From assembly GCA_964426415.1 (NCBI GenBank), contig CAYRQM010000019.1, positions 1 through 35,750 on the forward strand: a DNA stretch of 35,750 bases. Direction: 5' to 3'. This document shows, piece by piece, positions 29,387-35,750 of this stretch; the stretch's first letter is position 1; each line of letters starts with the position of its first letter. The notes below the pieces were generated by a model. It was not told the DNA's origin. It searched no databases and saw only the letters and a program-made list of their open reading frames with translations. The DNA comes from UBA3792 sp964426415 (lineage in GTDB: Bacteria; Bacillota; Clostridia; Christensenellales; CAG-138). A program made the translations under genes and the position numbers.

Positions 29387-30125
29387 ATGCAAATGCGGCA
29401 AAGAACTCCGCCGCGATGCGCTCTGCGGTGACGGAAAACGCATCGTCCATCTCCATCTGCACATCCGAAAACGACTGATAAAGCCCATGGCGCTCTTGGT
29501 ACAGCCGTTCTAACGCACCCGCGCCCTGTGAAAGCGGACGTCCTGCGGTATCCAGCGCACAAAGCGGACGCTGCAGGTAGTAGATGCGGCTGTTTTGCCG
29601 CAGCACGGCGCGATTCTCTGCCGACAGCACGGCGCCGCCGCCCGTGGCAATCACGCTGCCCCAACAGGCGGCGCATTCTGAAATGACGGCGCGTTCCATC
29701 TCGCGGAACGCCGCCTCGCCCTGTTTTGCAAAGATGGTTTCAATGGTGCAGTTTGCCCGCGCCTCCACCTCGGCGTCGGTGGAAAAGACGAGCCTTCCCA
29801 ACTGCGTGCCCAGCAGATTTGCCACGGCGGACTTCCCCGAACCCGGCATTCCAATTAACACGATGTTGCGGTTCTTGCGGTTTTGCTCCGCCTTGCTCAC
29901 CTTCAAAAGCGCCGAAAAGAGCTCCTCCACGCCAAGCTGCCGCTCCTTTGGCGCCAACGCTTTGACCCTCTCAAGAAGCGCTTTTTCGCGCTGCGGGTCG
30001 CACGATTCGATGTGATGCATGCGCTTATAAGCGCCAATGGCGTCCACCACGTCCATGCGCTGCAAAAAAAGCTGCACGATGGCGTCGTCGATGCGATCCA
30101 GTTGTGCGCGTTCCGATTCGATCAT
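29385..30125 (-). CDS. Bifunctional chorismate mutase / shikimate kinase
   Basis: A 246-residue fusion. Residues 1-80 form an AroQ-type chorismate mutase. Arg6, Arg23, Lys34, Asp43, Arg46 and Glu47 line up, with a constant offset of five, on Arg11, Arg28, Lys39, Asp48, Arg51 and Glu52 of the Escherichia coli active site. Residues 86-246 form a shikimate kinase with Walker A GMPGSGKS (92-99), STDAEVEARA, FREMER, ATGGGAVL and the lid RPLSQGA. It would perform the step before EPSP synthase and the step after chorismate synthase. Its ATG overlaps the aroC stop as ATGA, and it is the last gene of the operon. No terminator is clear downstream on this strand. Confidence 0.93.
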   Translation of the reverse strand: MIESERAQLDRIDDAIVQLFLQRMDVVDAIGAYKRMHHIESCDPQREKALLERVKALAPKERQLGVEELFSALLKVSKAEQNRKNRNIVLIGMPGSGKSAVANLLGTQLGRLVFSTDAEVEARANCTIETIFAKQGEAAFREMERAVISECAACWGSVIATGGGAVLSAENRAVLRQNSRIYYLQRPLCALDTAGRPLSQGAGALERLYQERHGLYQSFSDVQMEMDDAFSVTAERIAAEFFAAFA

Positions 30126-31207
30126 GTTCTTTCCTCCAAAAAAAGATCATACAGTGCCAGCGCCGTCACCGCCTCGACCGCGGGCACGGCGCGCACCGCG
30201 GGACACACGTCATGCCGCCCTGCGATGGCAAGCGGCGCTTGTTCGCCCGTCAAAAGATTGAGCGTCGTTTGCAGCTTTTGTATGGAGGACGCAGGCTTGA
30301 CCGCAACGGTGAAGCGAATCGGCATCCCCGTGGTCATACCGCCCAAAATGCCGCCGTGCCGATTGGTTTCGGTGCGCACCTTCCCATTTTGTAAACAATA
30401 CACGTCGTTGTTCTCGGAGCCGCGCATGCAAGCCGCCTTGTAGCCCGCGCCAAATTCGACGCCGCGCACGGCAGGAATGGCAAACAGCAGCGACGCAAGC
30501 CGACTGTCCAGCCCCGAAAAGATGGGATCGCCAAGCCCCGCAGGCACGCCCTTTGCGACACATTCGATGACGCCGCCAAGCGTGTCGCCCTCCGCCTGCG
30601 CCTTCAAAATCTTTGCCTGCATCCGTGCGCCCGCATCCGCGTCCAGCGTCGGAAGGGCAACATTGCCCATGTCAGGCAGTGAAAAGGGATCGCAGGAGAG
30701 ATCGTCCAAGCGTGTATCGGGCTCGTTGCCCACAAAAAGCAGATGAGCGGCGATGCGCACGCCAAGAAGCTGCAGCTGTTGCAACGCAATGCCGCCCGCC
30801 AAGCAAAGGGGCGCCGTCATGCGTGCCGAAAAGTGGCCGCCGCCGCGCAAATCCACCGTGTCGCCATATCGCATCCGTGCCGCATAATCCACATGTGACG
30901 GACGCGGCTGATTGAAAAACGGTTGATATGCCGCAGGCTGCGCGTCCGCGTTTTGAAAGATTACCACAATGGGCGTTCCATCGGTCAGCCCGTCTTGTAT
31001 CCCGCTTTGGAAGATGGGTTCGTCCGTCTCCCTACGCGCCGTATCGCCCGCACGGCCTAACGGCGCACGCCTTTTTAGGAACGCTTGCAGCGCGGCAAGG
31101 TCGACGGGAAGCCCCGCTTTGAGCCCCGCGATGGTGACGCCGCAGGTGGGCGTGTGGGAGCCACCGAACAGCGTGACGGAAAAGCTACCGTGCCAAGTGG
31201 ATTCCAT
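30122..31207 (-). CDS. aroC: Chorismate synthase
   Basis: A 361-residue FMN-dependent enzyme converting EPSP to chorismate. Conserved parts are QPRPSHVDYAARMRYG (with the catalytic His), RGGGHFSARMTA, GGMTTGMPIRFTVAVKP and the C-terminal signature GRHDVCPAVRAVPAVEAV. The first signature, normally GESHG, is GGSHT here: the His is kept but the Glu and the last Gly are replaced. Otherwise length and motif order are normal. The ATG at 31207 follows AGGAGGCG and overlaps the end of aroA by 23 bp; the stop overlaps aroQK. Confidence 0.93.
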   Translation of the reverse strand: MESTWHGSFSVTLFGGSHTPTCGVTIAGLKAGLPVDLAALQAFLKRRAPLGRAGDTARRETDEPIFQSGIQDGLTDGTPIVVIFQNADAQPAAYQPFFNQPRPSHVDYAARMRYGDTVDLRGGGHFSARMTAPLCLAGGIALQQLQLLGVRIAAHLLFVGNEPDTRLDDLSCDPFSLPDMGNVALPTLDADAGARMQAKILKAQAEGDTLGGVIECVAKGVPAGLGDPIFSGLDSRLASLLFAIPAVRGVEFGAGYKAACMRGSENNDVYCLQNGKVRTETNRHGGILGGMTTGMPIRFTVAVKPASSIQKLQTTLNLLTGEQAPLAIAGRHDVCPAVRAVPAVEAVTALALYDLFLEERT

Positions 31208-32381
31208 CGAAATCGCCTCCTACTGCCAAAAGATCGGAAAAGAATTGCGGATAGGATTTTTGTACGCAGTCCGCAAAGGGCACTTCGACGGGCTGCGCGG
31301 CAATCGCGGAAAGCAGCGTCGCCGCCATCACCATGCGATGATCGGGCGGAATCTGCGCTTTGCCGCCCTTTAGCGAGCCAAAGCCGTCAATCAGCAGCGA
31401 ATCCGCACGTTCCAAGGTGCCGCTGCCGCCAAGCGAAGAAAGCAGCTCCAAGATTGCCGTCAGGCGGTCGCTTTCTTTGAAGCGGAGTCGTCCCACGCGG
31501 TACAGCACCGATTCGCTGTGGGATGCACAAGCCAGCGCCGCCAAGATGGGCGCAAGGTCGGGCGCGTCGGAACCGTCCCATTTGAAGCCGTCCAAAGCGC
31601 CGTGCGAGACGGTAACAGCGTCTTGCGAAACGGAGACGTGCCCGCCGCAAAGCCGAATCACATGCAGGATGCCGCGATCGGGCTGCAGCGAAGCAACATC
31701 CAAACCGCGCACCGTGATGGGGCCTTGGATTGCGCCCAGCGTCAAAAACGGCGCGGCGCACGACCAGTCGCCCTCCACCGGTTCAAATACGGCTTTCACG
31801 CTTTGCCCGCCCTGCACGTGGAAGCCGTCGGGCGTTCGTTCCACCGCGACGCCGTGGAGCGCCAATTCTTGGATTGTCAGTTCCAAATACCCACGGGACT
31901 GCAGCGGCGTGGTCAAGCGAATCTCGCTGTCGCCCGTGCAAAACGGCAGTGCGAGCAACAGCCCGCTCAAATATTGCGAGCTGACGTCGCCCGAAAGGGT
32001 GTAAACGCCCGCTTGCAGCGTGCCCTTTGCCGTAAACGGAAGCGTATCGGAAGACACTTCGACGCCGTTATCTTTAAGCGCGTCGCAAAGTGGCTGCATC
32101 GGCCTTGCGCGCAGCGATGGCGCGCCATCGAACGACCCGCCGCCAAACAGCAGCGAAACGGGCAGCAAAAACCGCAGGGTCGAGCCGCTTTCCTTGCAGT
32201 CGAACCGCCGATCGGTGTGCAGGTGCGAAAGGCAATCTAAGGTGACCGCCACGTCCGCGCAGGGCGCTTCCTCCGTCGGCAGCACACCCGCCAAGGCGTT
32301 CAAAATGGATCTGCGGTGCAGCACGGACTTGGACGGCATGGCGTCAATCGTGCCTTGACAATGCGAAAGTCTTGCAATCAT
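31185..32381 (-). CDS. aroA: 3-phosphoshikimate 1-carboxyvinyltransferase (EPSP synthase)
   Basis: A 398-residue enzyme joining shikimate 3-phosphate and phosphoenolpyruvate. Active-site segments are MPSKSVLHR, CKESGSTLRFLLP, GDVSSQYLSGLLLALP, SDAPDLAPILAALA, RLRFKESDR and PPDHRMVMAATLL. It is slightly shorter than the usual 425-430 residues. The ATG at 32381 has GGAGG 7 bp upstream and overlaps the stop of tctA as ATGA; the longer frame to 32465 lies in tctA. Its tight coupling to a transporter permease is unusual. Confidence 0.95.
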   Translation of the reverse strand: MIARLSHCQGTIDAMPSKSVLHRRSILNALAGVLPTEEAPCADVAVTLDCLSHLHTDRRFDCKESGSTLRFLLPVSLLFGGGSFDGAPSLRARPMQPLCDALKDNGVEVSSDTLPFTAKGTLQAGVYTLSGDVSSQYLSGLLLALPFCTGDSEIRLTTPLQSRGYLELTIQELALHGVAVERTPDGFHVQGGQSVKAVFEPVEGDWSCAAPFLTLGAIQGPITVRGLDVASLQPDRGILHVIRLCGGHVSVSQDAVTVSHGALDGFKWDGSDAPDLAPILAALACASHSESVLYRVGRLRFKESDRLTAILELLSSLGGSGTLERADSLLIDGFGSLKGGKAQIPPDHRMVMAATLLSAIAAQPVEVPFADCVQKSYPQFFSDLLAVGGDFDGIHLAR

Positions 32382-33820
32382 GTGCGCCTCCTTCTGCCTT
32401 GCAGCACGCCCAGCACCAGCAGCGCCAAAAAGGCTGCCGCCAAGAACGGCGTTAAGATGCTGCAAGCGCTGCCCTTTGCAAGTGCCACGCGAATGGCGTT
32501 GCTTTCGAGCAGCTCACGCAGGATGACGCCCAGCACCACAGGCGCAACGGGATAGCGAAACCGTTTGCACAGGAATCCGACGACACCGAACTGCAGCATC
32601 AGAATGATGTCGTAGACGTTGGTGTTGATGGCGTAGGCGCCCACCATGCATAGCACTAAAATGACGGGCATGAGGATGCCCTTGGGCACCTTAAGAATCT
32701 TGACAAACAGGCGAATCCCCGTCAGCCCAAACACCAAAAGGCAGACCGACGCAAACAGCAGACAGCCGAGAATGAGGTAAAACAGGTGCGGATCGTCGCG
32801 CATCAGCGTCATGGAACGCCAGCCGCGCATGCACAGCGCGCCAAGCAAAACGGCGGTCACCGCGTCGCCAGGAATGCCCAGCGTCAGCATGGGAATCAGC
32901 GCACCGCCGATGGCGGCGTTGTTTGCCGTTTCGGGCGCAATGACGCCTTCGATGGCGCCTTCGCCAAAGGGGACTTCGTTTTTGCGCACGGTGCGCTTTG
33001 CCACATCGTAGCTCAACAGCGCCGCAACGTCGCCGCCCGCGCCCGGCAGCGCGCCGACGAATACGCCGATGAGCGCGCTTTGCAGCGTGAGCGGAAGATG
33101 ATGCAGCACGACGCGCAATTTGGGCAGGATGCGCTTTGGCGTGTTTTGCGGGATGGGCGGCGTGGTGGTACCAATCTGATACAGCGCTTCCGACGCGCCG
33201 AGCAGTCCAATCATCGCCACGATGAAGCTCACGCCGCCGTTGAGGTAGGCAAGCCCGCCCGTAAAGCGGTTGACCGAAAACTGGGACGTATTGCCCACCA
33301 TGCCAAGCAGCAGCCCAAACAGCGCGCCAATGACGCCCTTTAACATGGAACCGCGGGACACGCTGCCCACCAGCAGCAGCGCCATCAGCCCCAACAGCAA
33401 ATAGTCCGCCGACTTGAAATACAGCGAAAGCTTTGCAATCTGGGGCGCCAAGAATGCCAGCGCGGCAATGCCGATGAGCGTGCCGAGAAAGGATTGCACC
33501 GTAGAGACGCCCATCGCTTCGGCGGCGCGTCCCTTCTTCGCAAGCGGATAGCCGTCAAACCCCGTCGCTACGGCGGCGGGCGCACCCGGAATATTCAGCA
33601 AGATGGCGGGTCGAGAACCGCCGAACACCGCGCCCACAAAGACGCCCATCATCAGCGAGATCGCGGACGTTTCTGACCATGTATAGGTAAGCGAAACCAA
33701 AAGCGACACCGCCATCGTGCCGGAAAGGCCCGGAATTGCGCCCACATAGACGCCAAGCAGCGTGCCAAGCGCGACAAAAGCCAGCACCCGCGGGTCAAGG
33801 AGAACTTCGAATAGCTCCAT
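32378..33820 (-). CDS. tctA: Tripartite tricarboxylate transporter permease, TctA family
   Basis: A 480-residue large permease with about 11-12 membrane helices. The two duplicated family loops are visible: YVGAIPGLSGTMAVSL with NIPGAPAAVATGFDGYPLAKKG in the first half, and FVGALPGAGGDVAALLSYDVAKR with LTLGIPGDAVTAVLLGAL in the second. The family imports carboxylates by secondary transport with a binding protein (TctC) and a small permease (TctB), both encoded just upstream. The start follows GGGGGCGAGGGA. It is coupled to aroA by an ATGA overlap. Confidence 0.93.
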   Translation of the reverse strand: MELFEVLLDPRVLAFVALGTLLGVYVGAIPGLSGTMAVSLLVSLTYTWSETSAISLMMGVFVGAVFGGSRPAILLNIPGAPAAVATGFDGYPLAKKGRAAEAMGVSTVQSFLGTLIGIAALAFLAPQIAKLSLYFKSADYLLLGLMALLLVGSVSRGSMLKGVIGALFGLLLGMVGNTSQFSVNRFTGGLAYLNGGVSFIVAMIGLLGASEALYQIGTTTPPIPQNTPKRILPKLRVVLHHLPLTLQSALIGVFVGALPGAGGDVAALLSYDVAKRTVRKNEVPFGEGAIEGVIAPETANNAAIGGALIPMLTLGIPGDAVTAVLLGALCMRGWRSMTLMRDDPHLFYLILGCLLFASVCLLVFGLTGIRLFVKILKVPKGILMPVILVLCMVGAYAINTNVYDIILMLQFGVVGFLCKRFRYPVAPVVLGVILRELLESNAIRVALAKGSACSILTPFLAAAFLALLVLGVLQGRRRRT

Positions 33821-33832
33821 TCCCTCGCCCCC

Positions 33833-34273
33833 TTACGGCAACGGTACGCGCAGCAGCAGTGCGAATACCAGATAGCTTAGCCCCGTCGTCACGGCGGCGG
33901 TCAGCAAAGAAGCCCACCAGCTGCTGTGCAGAATGAAGAAGCAGGATACGAACAGGAACACGGGACACACAAGATAGAACGGAACGTGCAGCAGCAGCGC
34001 TGCGACAACGCCCAAGAGCGCCACCAGCATCCACAGCACGCTGCCAAGCGGCGCGCTTGGCTCTGCCGACTTTTGGCGCATCGTTACGATGAAATTCCAA
34101 ACGCAAGCAGCCGCAAGCAGCGACGAAACCACCAGCGGAACCGTGCCGCCGTTGACCGTGCCGTCGCCCTGCACCGTCAGCACGATGGACGCGACAAGAA
34201 AGCCCAACGCGGCAAGCAGCAGCGCTGCGGCAAAGATGCACGCCATCCAATTAGCGCGGTGCGTCCGTTCCAA
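33833..34273 (-). CDS. tctB: Tripartite tricarboxylate transporter small permease, TctB family
   Basis: A 146-residue protein with four predicted membrane helices (about 10-35, 42-62, 80-100, 105-140) and a polar loop TMRQKSAEPSAPLG after the second, as in TctB. Sequence conservation in this family is low; the call rests on topology, size and position between tctC and tctA. The start is TTG at 34273, one base after the tctC stop, with GGGGG about 8 bp upstream; no ATG gives a plausible N-terminus. Confidence 0.85.
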   Translation of the reverse strand: MERTHRANWMACIFAAALLLAALGFLVASIVLTVQGDGTVNGGTVPLVVSSLLAAACVWNFIVTMRQKSAEPSAPLGSVLWMLVALLGVVAALLLHVPFYLVCPVFLFVSCFFILHSSWWASLLTAAVTTGLSYLVFALLLRVPLP

Positions 34274-34274
34274 C

Positions 34275-35204
34275 TCAATCCCCCTGCAAGGCGGAAAGGC
34301 TTGATTCCCGCCAGTTTTGGATGTATTCGGCAGCGGCTTTTCCGGATAGTCCCAACGGTTCGATGTGCAGCTCTTTGAGCAGCGCTTGGTAGGAATCGTC
34401 TAAAAATGCTGCCAAAAAGCCATTTGTCAGCGTTTCGCGCTTGGAGGAATCGACGCCTTTTTTGACAAAGACGCCATAGAACGGCCCCCACGGCAAAAAC
34501 TTAGCAAACGTTGCGTCGTATTCGGTGATGGGCGGCACATCCGAAAGACCGTCCACAGGCGCGTCGGTGAACATGCAAAGAAAGCGCAGCGTGCCGTCTT
34601 GGTGGGCGTCGATTGCCGCCTGCACCTTGCAAACCGTCACATCGCATTCGCCGTTTTGCACCGCCGTGCGTGCGGTGGCGTCGCTGTCGTAGGGCACCTG
34701 CAAAAAGCGTACGCCCGTCACCTGCTCCAAAAAGGAAGCGACCGTCCAAGGCAGACCGCCCTTGCCCGTCGTCGCCAAACGAATGGTATCGGGCTGTGCC
34801 TTTGCCGCCGCGAGCAGCGCGTCGATGGTAGCATAGGGCGAATCGCCCTGCACCACAATGCCCACCGATTCGCAGCCGACCAAAAGGATGCAGTCGAAAT
34901 CGGCATAGGTGAGATCAGACAGAGAAAGCGCGTCGTACAGCGCGGGATTCTCGGCGCCAAGCAGCAGCGTGTCGCCGTCCGCCGCCTTGTCATAAACGTA
35001 TTGCGTCGCCACCGTGCCCGTGCCGCCTGTCATGTTGCGCATCGTGATGGTACGGTCAAGCTGCTGCTCCGCCAGTGCGCACAGCGGACGCATCAGGGTG
35101 TCGGTGCCGCCGCCCGCGCCCCATTGCACGACGCCGGAAATGGGCGTCGCGGTGCAGCCCAAAGCCAAGAGCATCACCAAAATCAAAACCGCAATTCGTT
35201 TCAT
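34275..35204 (-). CDS. tctC: Tripartite tricarboxylate transporter substrate-binding lipoprotein, TctC family
   Basis: 309 residues. A type II signal peptide MKRIAVLILVMLLALGC gives lipid-anchor Cys17, as expected for a binding protein in a bacterium without an outer membrane. The TctC/Bug features are VVQWGAGGGTDTLMRPL, MTGGTGTVATQYV (substrate carboxylate loop), TGKGGLPWTVASFL, and the late FLPWGPFYGVFVKKG hinge region. The family binds carboxylates such as citrate, aromatic acids or dicarboxylates; the ligand here is unknown. The ATG at 35204 follows GGAGAGGGAC; an open frame continues to 35591 but crosses the promoter and repeats. It heads the tct-aro operon. Confidence 0.92.
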   Translation of the reverse strand: MKRIAVLILVMLLALGCTATPISGVVQWGAGGGTDTLMRPLCALAEQQLDRTITMRNMTGGTGTVATQYVYDKAADGDTLLLGAENPALYDALSLSDLTYADFDCILLVGCESVGIVVQGDSPYATIDALLAAAKAQPDTIRLATTGKGGLPWTVASFLEQVTGVRFLQVPYDSDATARTAVQNGECDVTVCKVQAAIDAHQDGTLRFLCMFTDAPVDGLSDVPPITEYDATFAKFLPWGPFYGVFVKKGVDSSKRETLTNGFLAAFLDDSYQALLKELHIEPLGLSGKAAAEYIQNWRESSLSALQGD

Positions 35205-35231
35205 AGTCCCTCTCCAAATTCTGATAGATGC

Positions 35232-35260
35232 ATTATATAGAAATCCGCGCCGTTTTGCAA
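35232..35260 (-). promoter_or_regulatory. Promoter of the tctCBA-aroA-aroC-aroQK operon
   Basis: TTGCAA (35255-35260), a 17-bp spacer and a perfect TATAAT (35232-35237) lie on the minus strand. The predicted start near 35225 gives a leader of only about 20 nt, which leaves no room for a T-box or riboswitch. Confidence 0.85.
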
Positions 35261-35570
35261 GGGATACTCGTCGGAGGCGCCATGTACTTCGTTTTGTTCG
35301 CGGTGGGTTTTGTGAAACCCGCCGTTCACCTGCTTCGTCATGGCGCCTCTCCGCAAAAGGCCACGCTCGTCGGCGCGGACTGCACTTTGTTCGCAATGGC
35401 TCCTTCGGCTTCGCCTCATCCGCATTGCTCGCCCGTTCCGTCGCGCCTCCTCTCCGCAAAAGGTCACGCTTGCTTCGGCTACGCCCTTCTTGACGCGGGC
35501 GTTGCGCCTCTCGCTTCGCTACCAACCTTTTGCGGGAAAACCCGTGTACACGGTTTGAGGGAAAGGCACG
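35261..35570. other. Gene-free stretch with degenerate direct repeats
   Basis: No supportable gene. Frames open on both strands are Arg/Ser/Ala-rich and lack ribosome sites. A stretch with CTCTCCGCAAAAGG then CACGCT occurs at about 35347-35366 and again at 35451-35470, and an inverted piece (CCTTTTGCGGG) lies at 35526-35536. An imperfect hairpin, GGTGGGTTT with AAACCCGCC, lies at about 35302-35323. Confidence 0.65.
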
Positions 35571-35585
35571 GAATGACCGCTCCCC

Positions 35586-35662
35586 TGTCATCCCGAGGCA
35601 AAGCCTTTGGATCTCGCGTGCAAGCAGGAGATTCTTCCTTGCTTCGCTGCGTCAGAATGACA
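35586..35662 (+). repeat. Repeat family B, copy 2
   Basis: 77 bp bounded by TGTCATCCCGAGG and GTCAGAATGACA, with GGATCTCGCG and GGAGATTCTTC inside. It aligns with the minus-strand reading of 10881-10956. A third, partial copy begins at 35714 and leaves the window. Confidence 0.8.
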
Positions 35663-35673
35663 ACGGGGAACGG

Positions 35674-35706
35674 CGGGCGGATCCTATCCACCCCTACGGA
35701 ATGACC
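35674..35706 (-). repeat. Repeat family A, copy near the window end
   Basis: Read on the minus strand it starts GGTCATTCCGTAGGGG and continues with the hairpin arms GGATAGGATCC, matching family A copy 2 at 10838. A remnant of another copy (GGAATGACC) lies at 35570-35578. Confidence 0.75.
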
Positions 35707-35750
35707 GCTCCCCTGTCATCCCGAGGCAAAGCCTTTGGATCTCGCGTGCA

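Larger units (their letters stand above)
35571..35750 (+). repeat. 128-bp tandem repeat unit, second copy cut by the window end
   Basis: The stretch from GAATGACCGCTCCCC through CTCGCGTGCA at 35571-35623 recurs exactly at 35699-35750, giving a period of 128 bp. Each unit combines one family B element and one inverted family A element. The array runs past the window edge, so the copy number is unknown. Confidence 0.85.

Noticed and set aside
34275..35591. An N-terminal extension of tctC by 129 codons
   Set aside because: It would cross the TTGCAA/TATAAT promoter and the repeats; the ATG at 35204 gives a proper lipoprotein signal peptide.
35228..35704. A 158-codon plus-strand frame at the right edge
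   Set aside because: It starts inside the tctC promoter, runs through the repeat units and has no ribosome site; the composition follows the repeats.

Overview
The window reads as chromosomal DNA of a GC-rich, endospore-forming Firmicute of the class Clostridia. The evidence is the sporulation cluster (SpoIIE, SpoIIGA, pro-sigma-E, sigma-G), a 267-nt Gram-positive large SRP RNA, strong Shine-Dalgarno sites, sigma-A-type promoters, a V-type ATPase operon and DapL-type diaminopimelate synthesis. The species cannot be fixed from sequence alone. I see 37 supported protein genes and one RNA gene. I see no tRNA, rRNA, CRISPR array, phage or insertion sequence.

Layout. 1-3.5 kb: a hotdog-fold thioesterase faces an extended SDR dehydrogenase across a shared terminator, followed by a phosphopantetheinyl transferase/lipoprotein phosphoesterase pair. 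3.6-8.1 kb: sigG converges with a spoIIE-spoIIGA-sigE operon. 8.3-10.75 kb: dapL-tmk-P-loop kinase, with every junction an ATGA overlap. 10.75-11.15 kb: a gene-free patch of short interspersed repeats. 11.2-14.1 kb: a DUF4349 lipoprotein, the two-subunit L-serine dehydratase and the SRP RNA. 14.1-23.5 kb: nine V-type ATPase genes (H-I-K-E-C-F-A-B-D) ending in a QueG-like iron-sulfur protein. 23.5-28.7 kb: upp, rpiB, tsaC/sua5, prfA, prmC and a DUF1385 protein. 29.0 kb: a small membrane protein. 29.4-35.2 kb: a minus-strand operon tctC-tctB-tctA-aroA-aroC-aroQK. 35.2-35.75 kb: another repeat patch running off the window.

The parts that repay attention are these. (1) A tripartite tricarboxylate-type transporter is translationally coupled to exactly the enzymes that take shikimate to prephenate, which suggests uptake of a shikimate-pathway intermediate. 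(2) spoIIE is fused by a stop/start overlap to spoIIGA-sigE, spoIIGA runs 173 bp out of frame into sigE, and sigG has been inverted. (3) The V-ATPase K subunit keeps the sodium-binding residues known from Enterococcus hirae, and the V-ATPase operon sits downstream of upp, where many clostridia keep the F-type ATP synthase. (4) Two short repeat families occur at both ends of the window.
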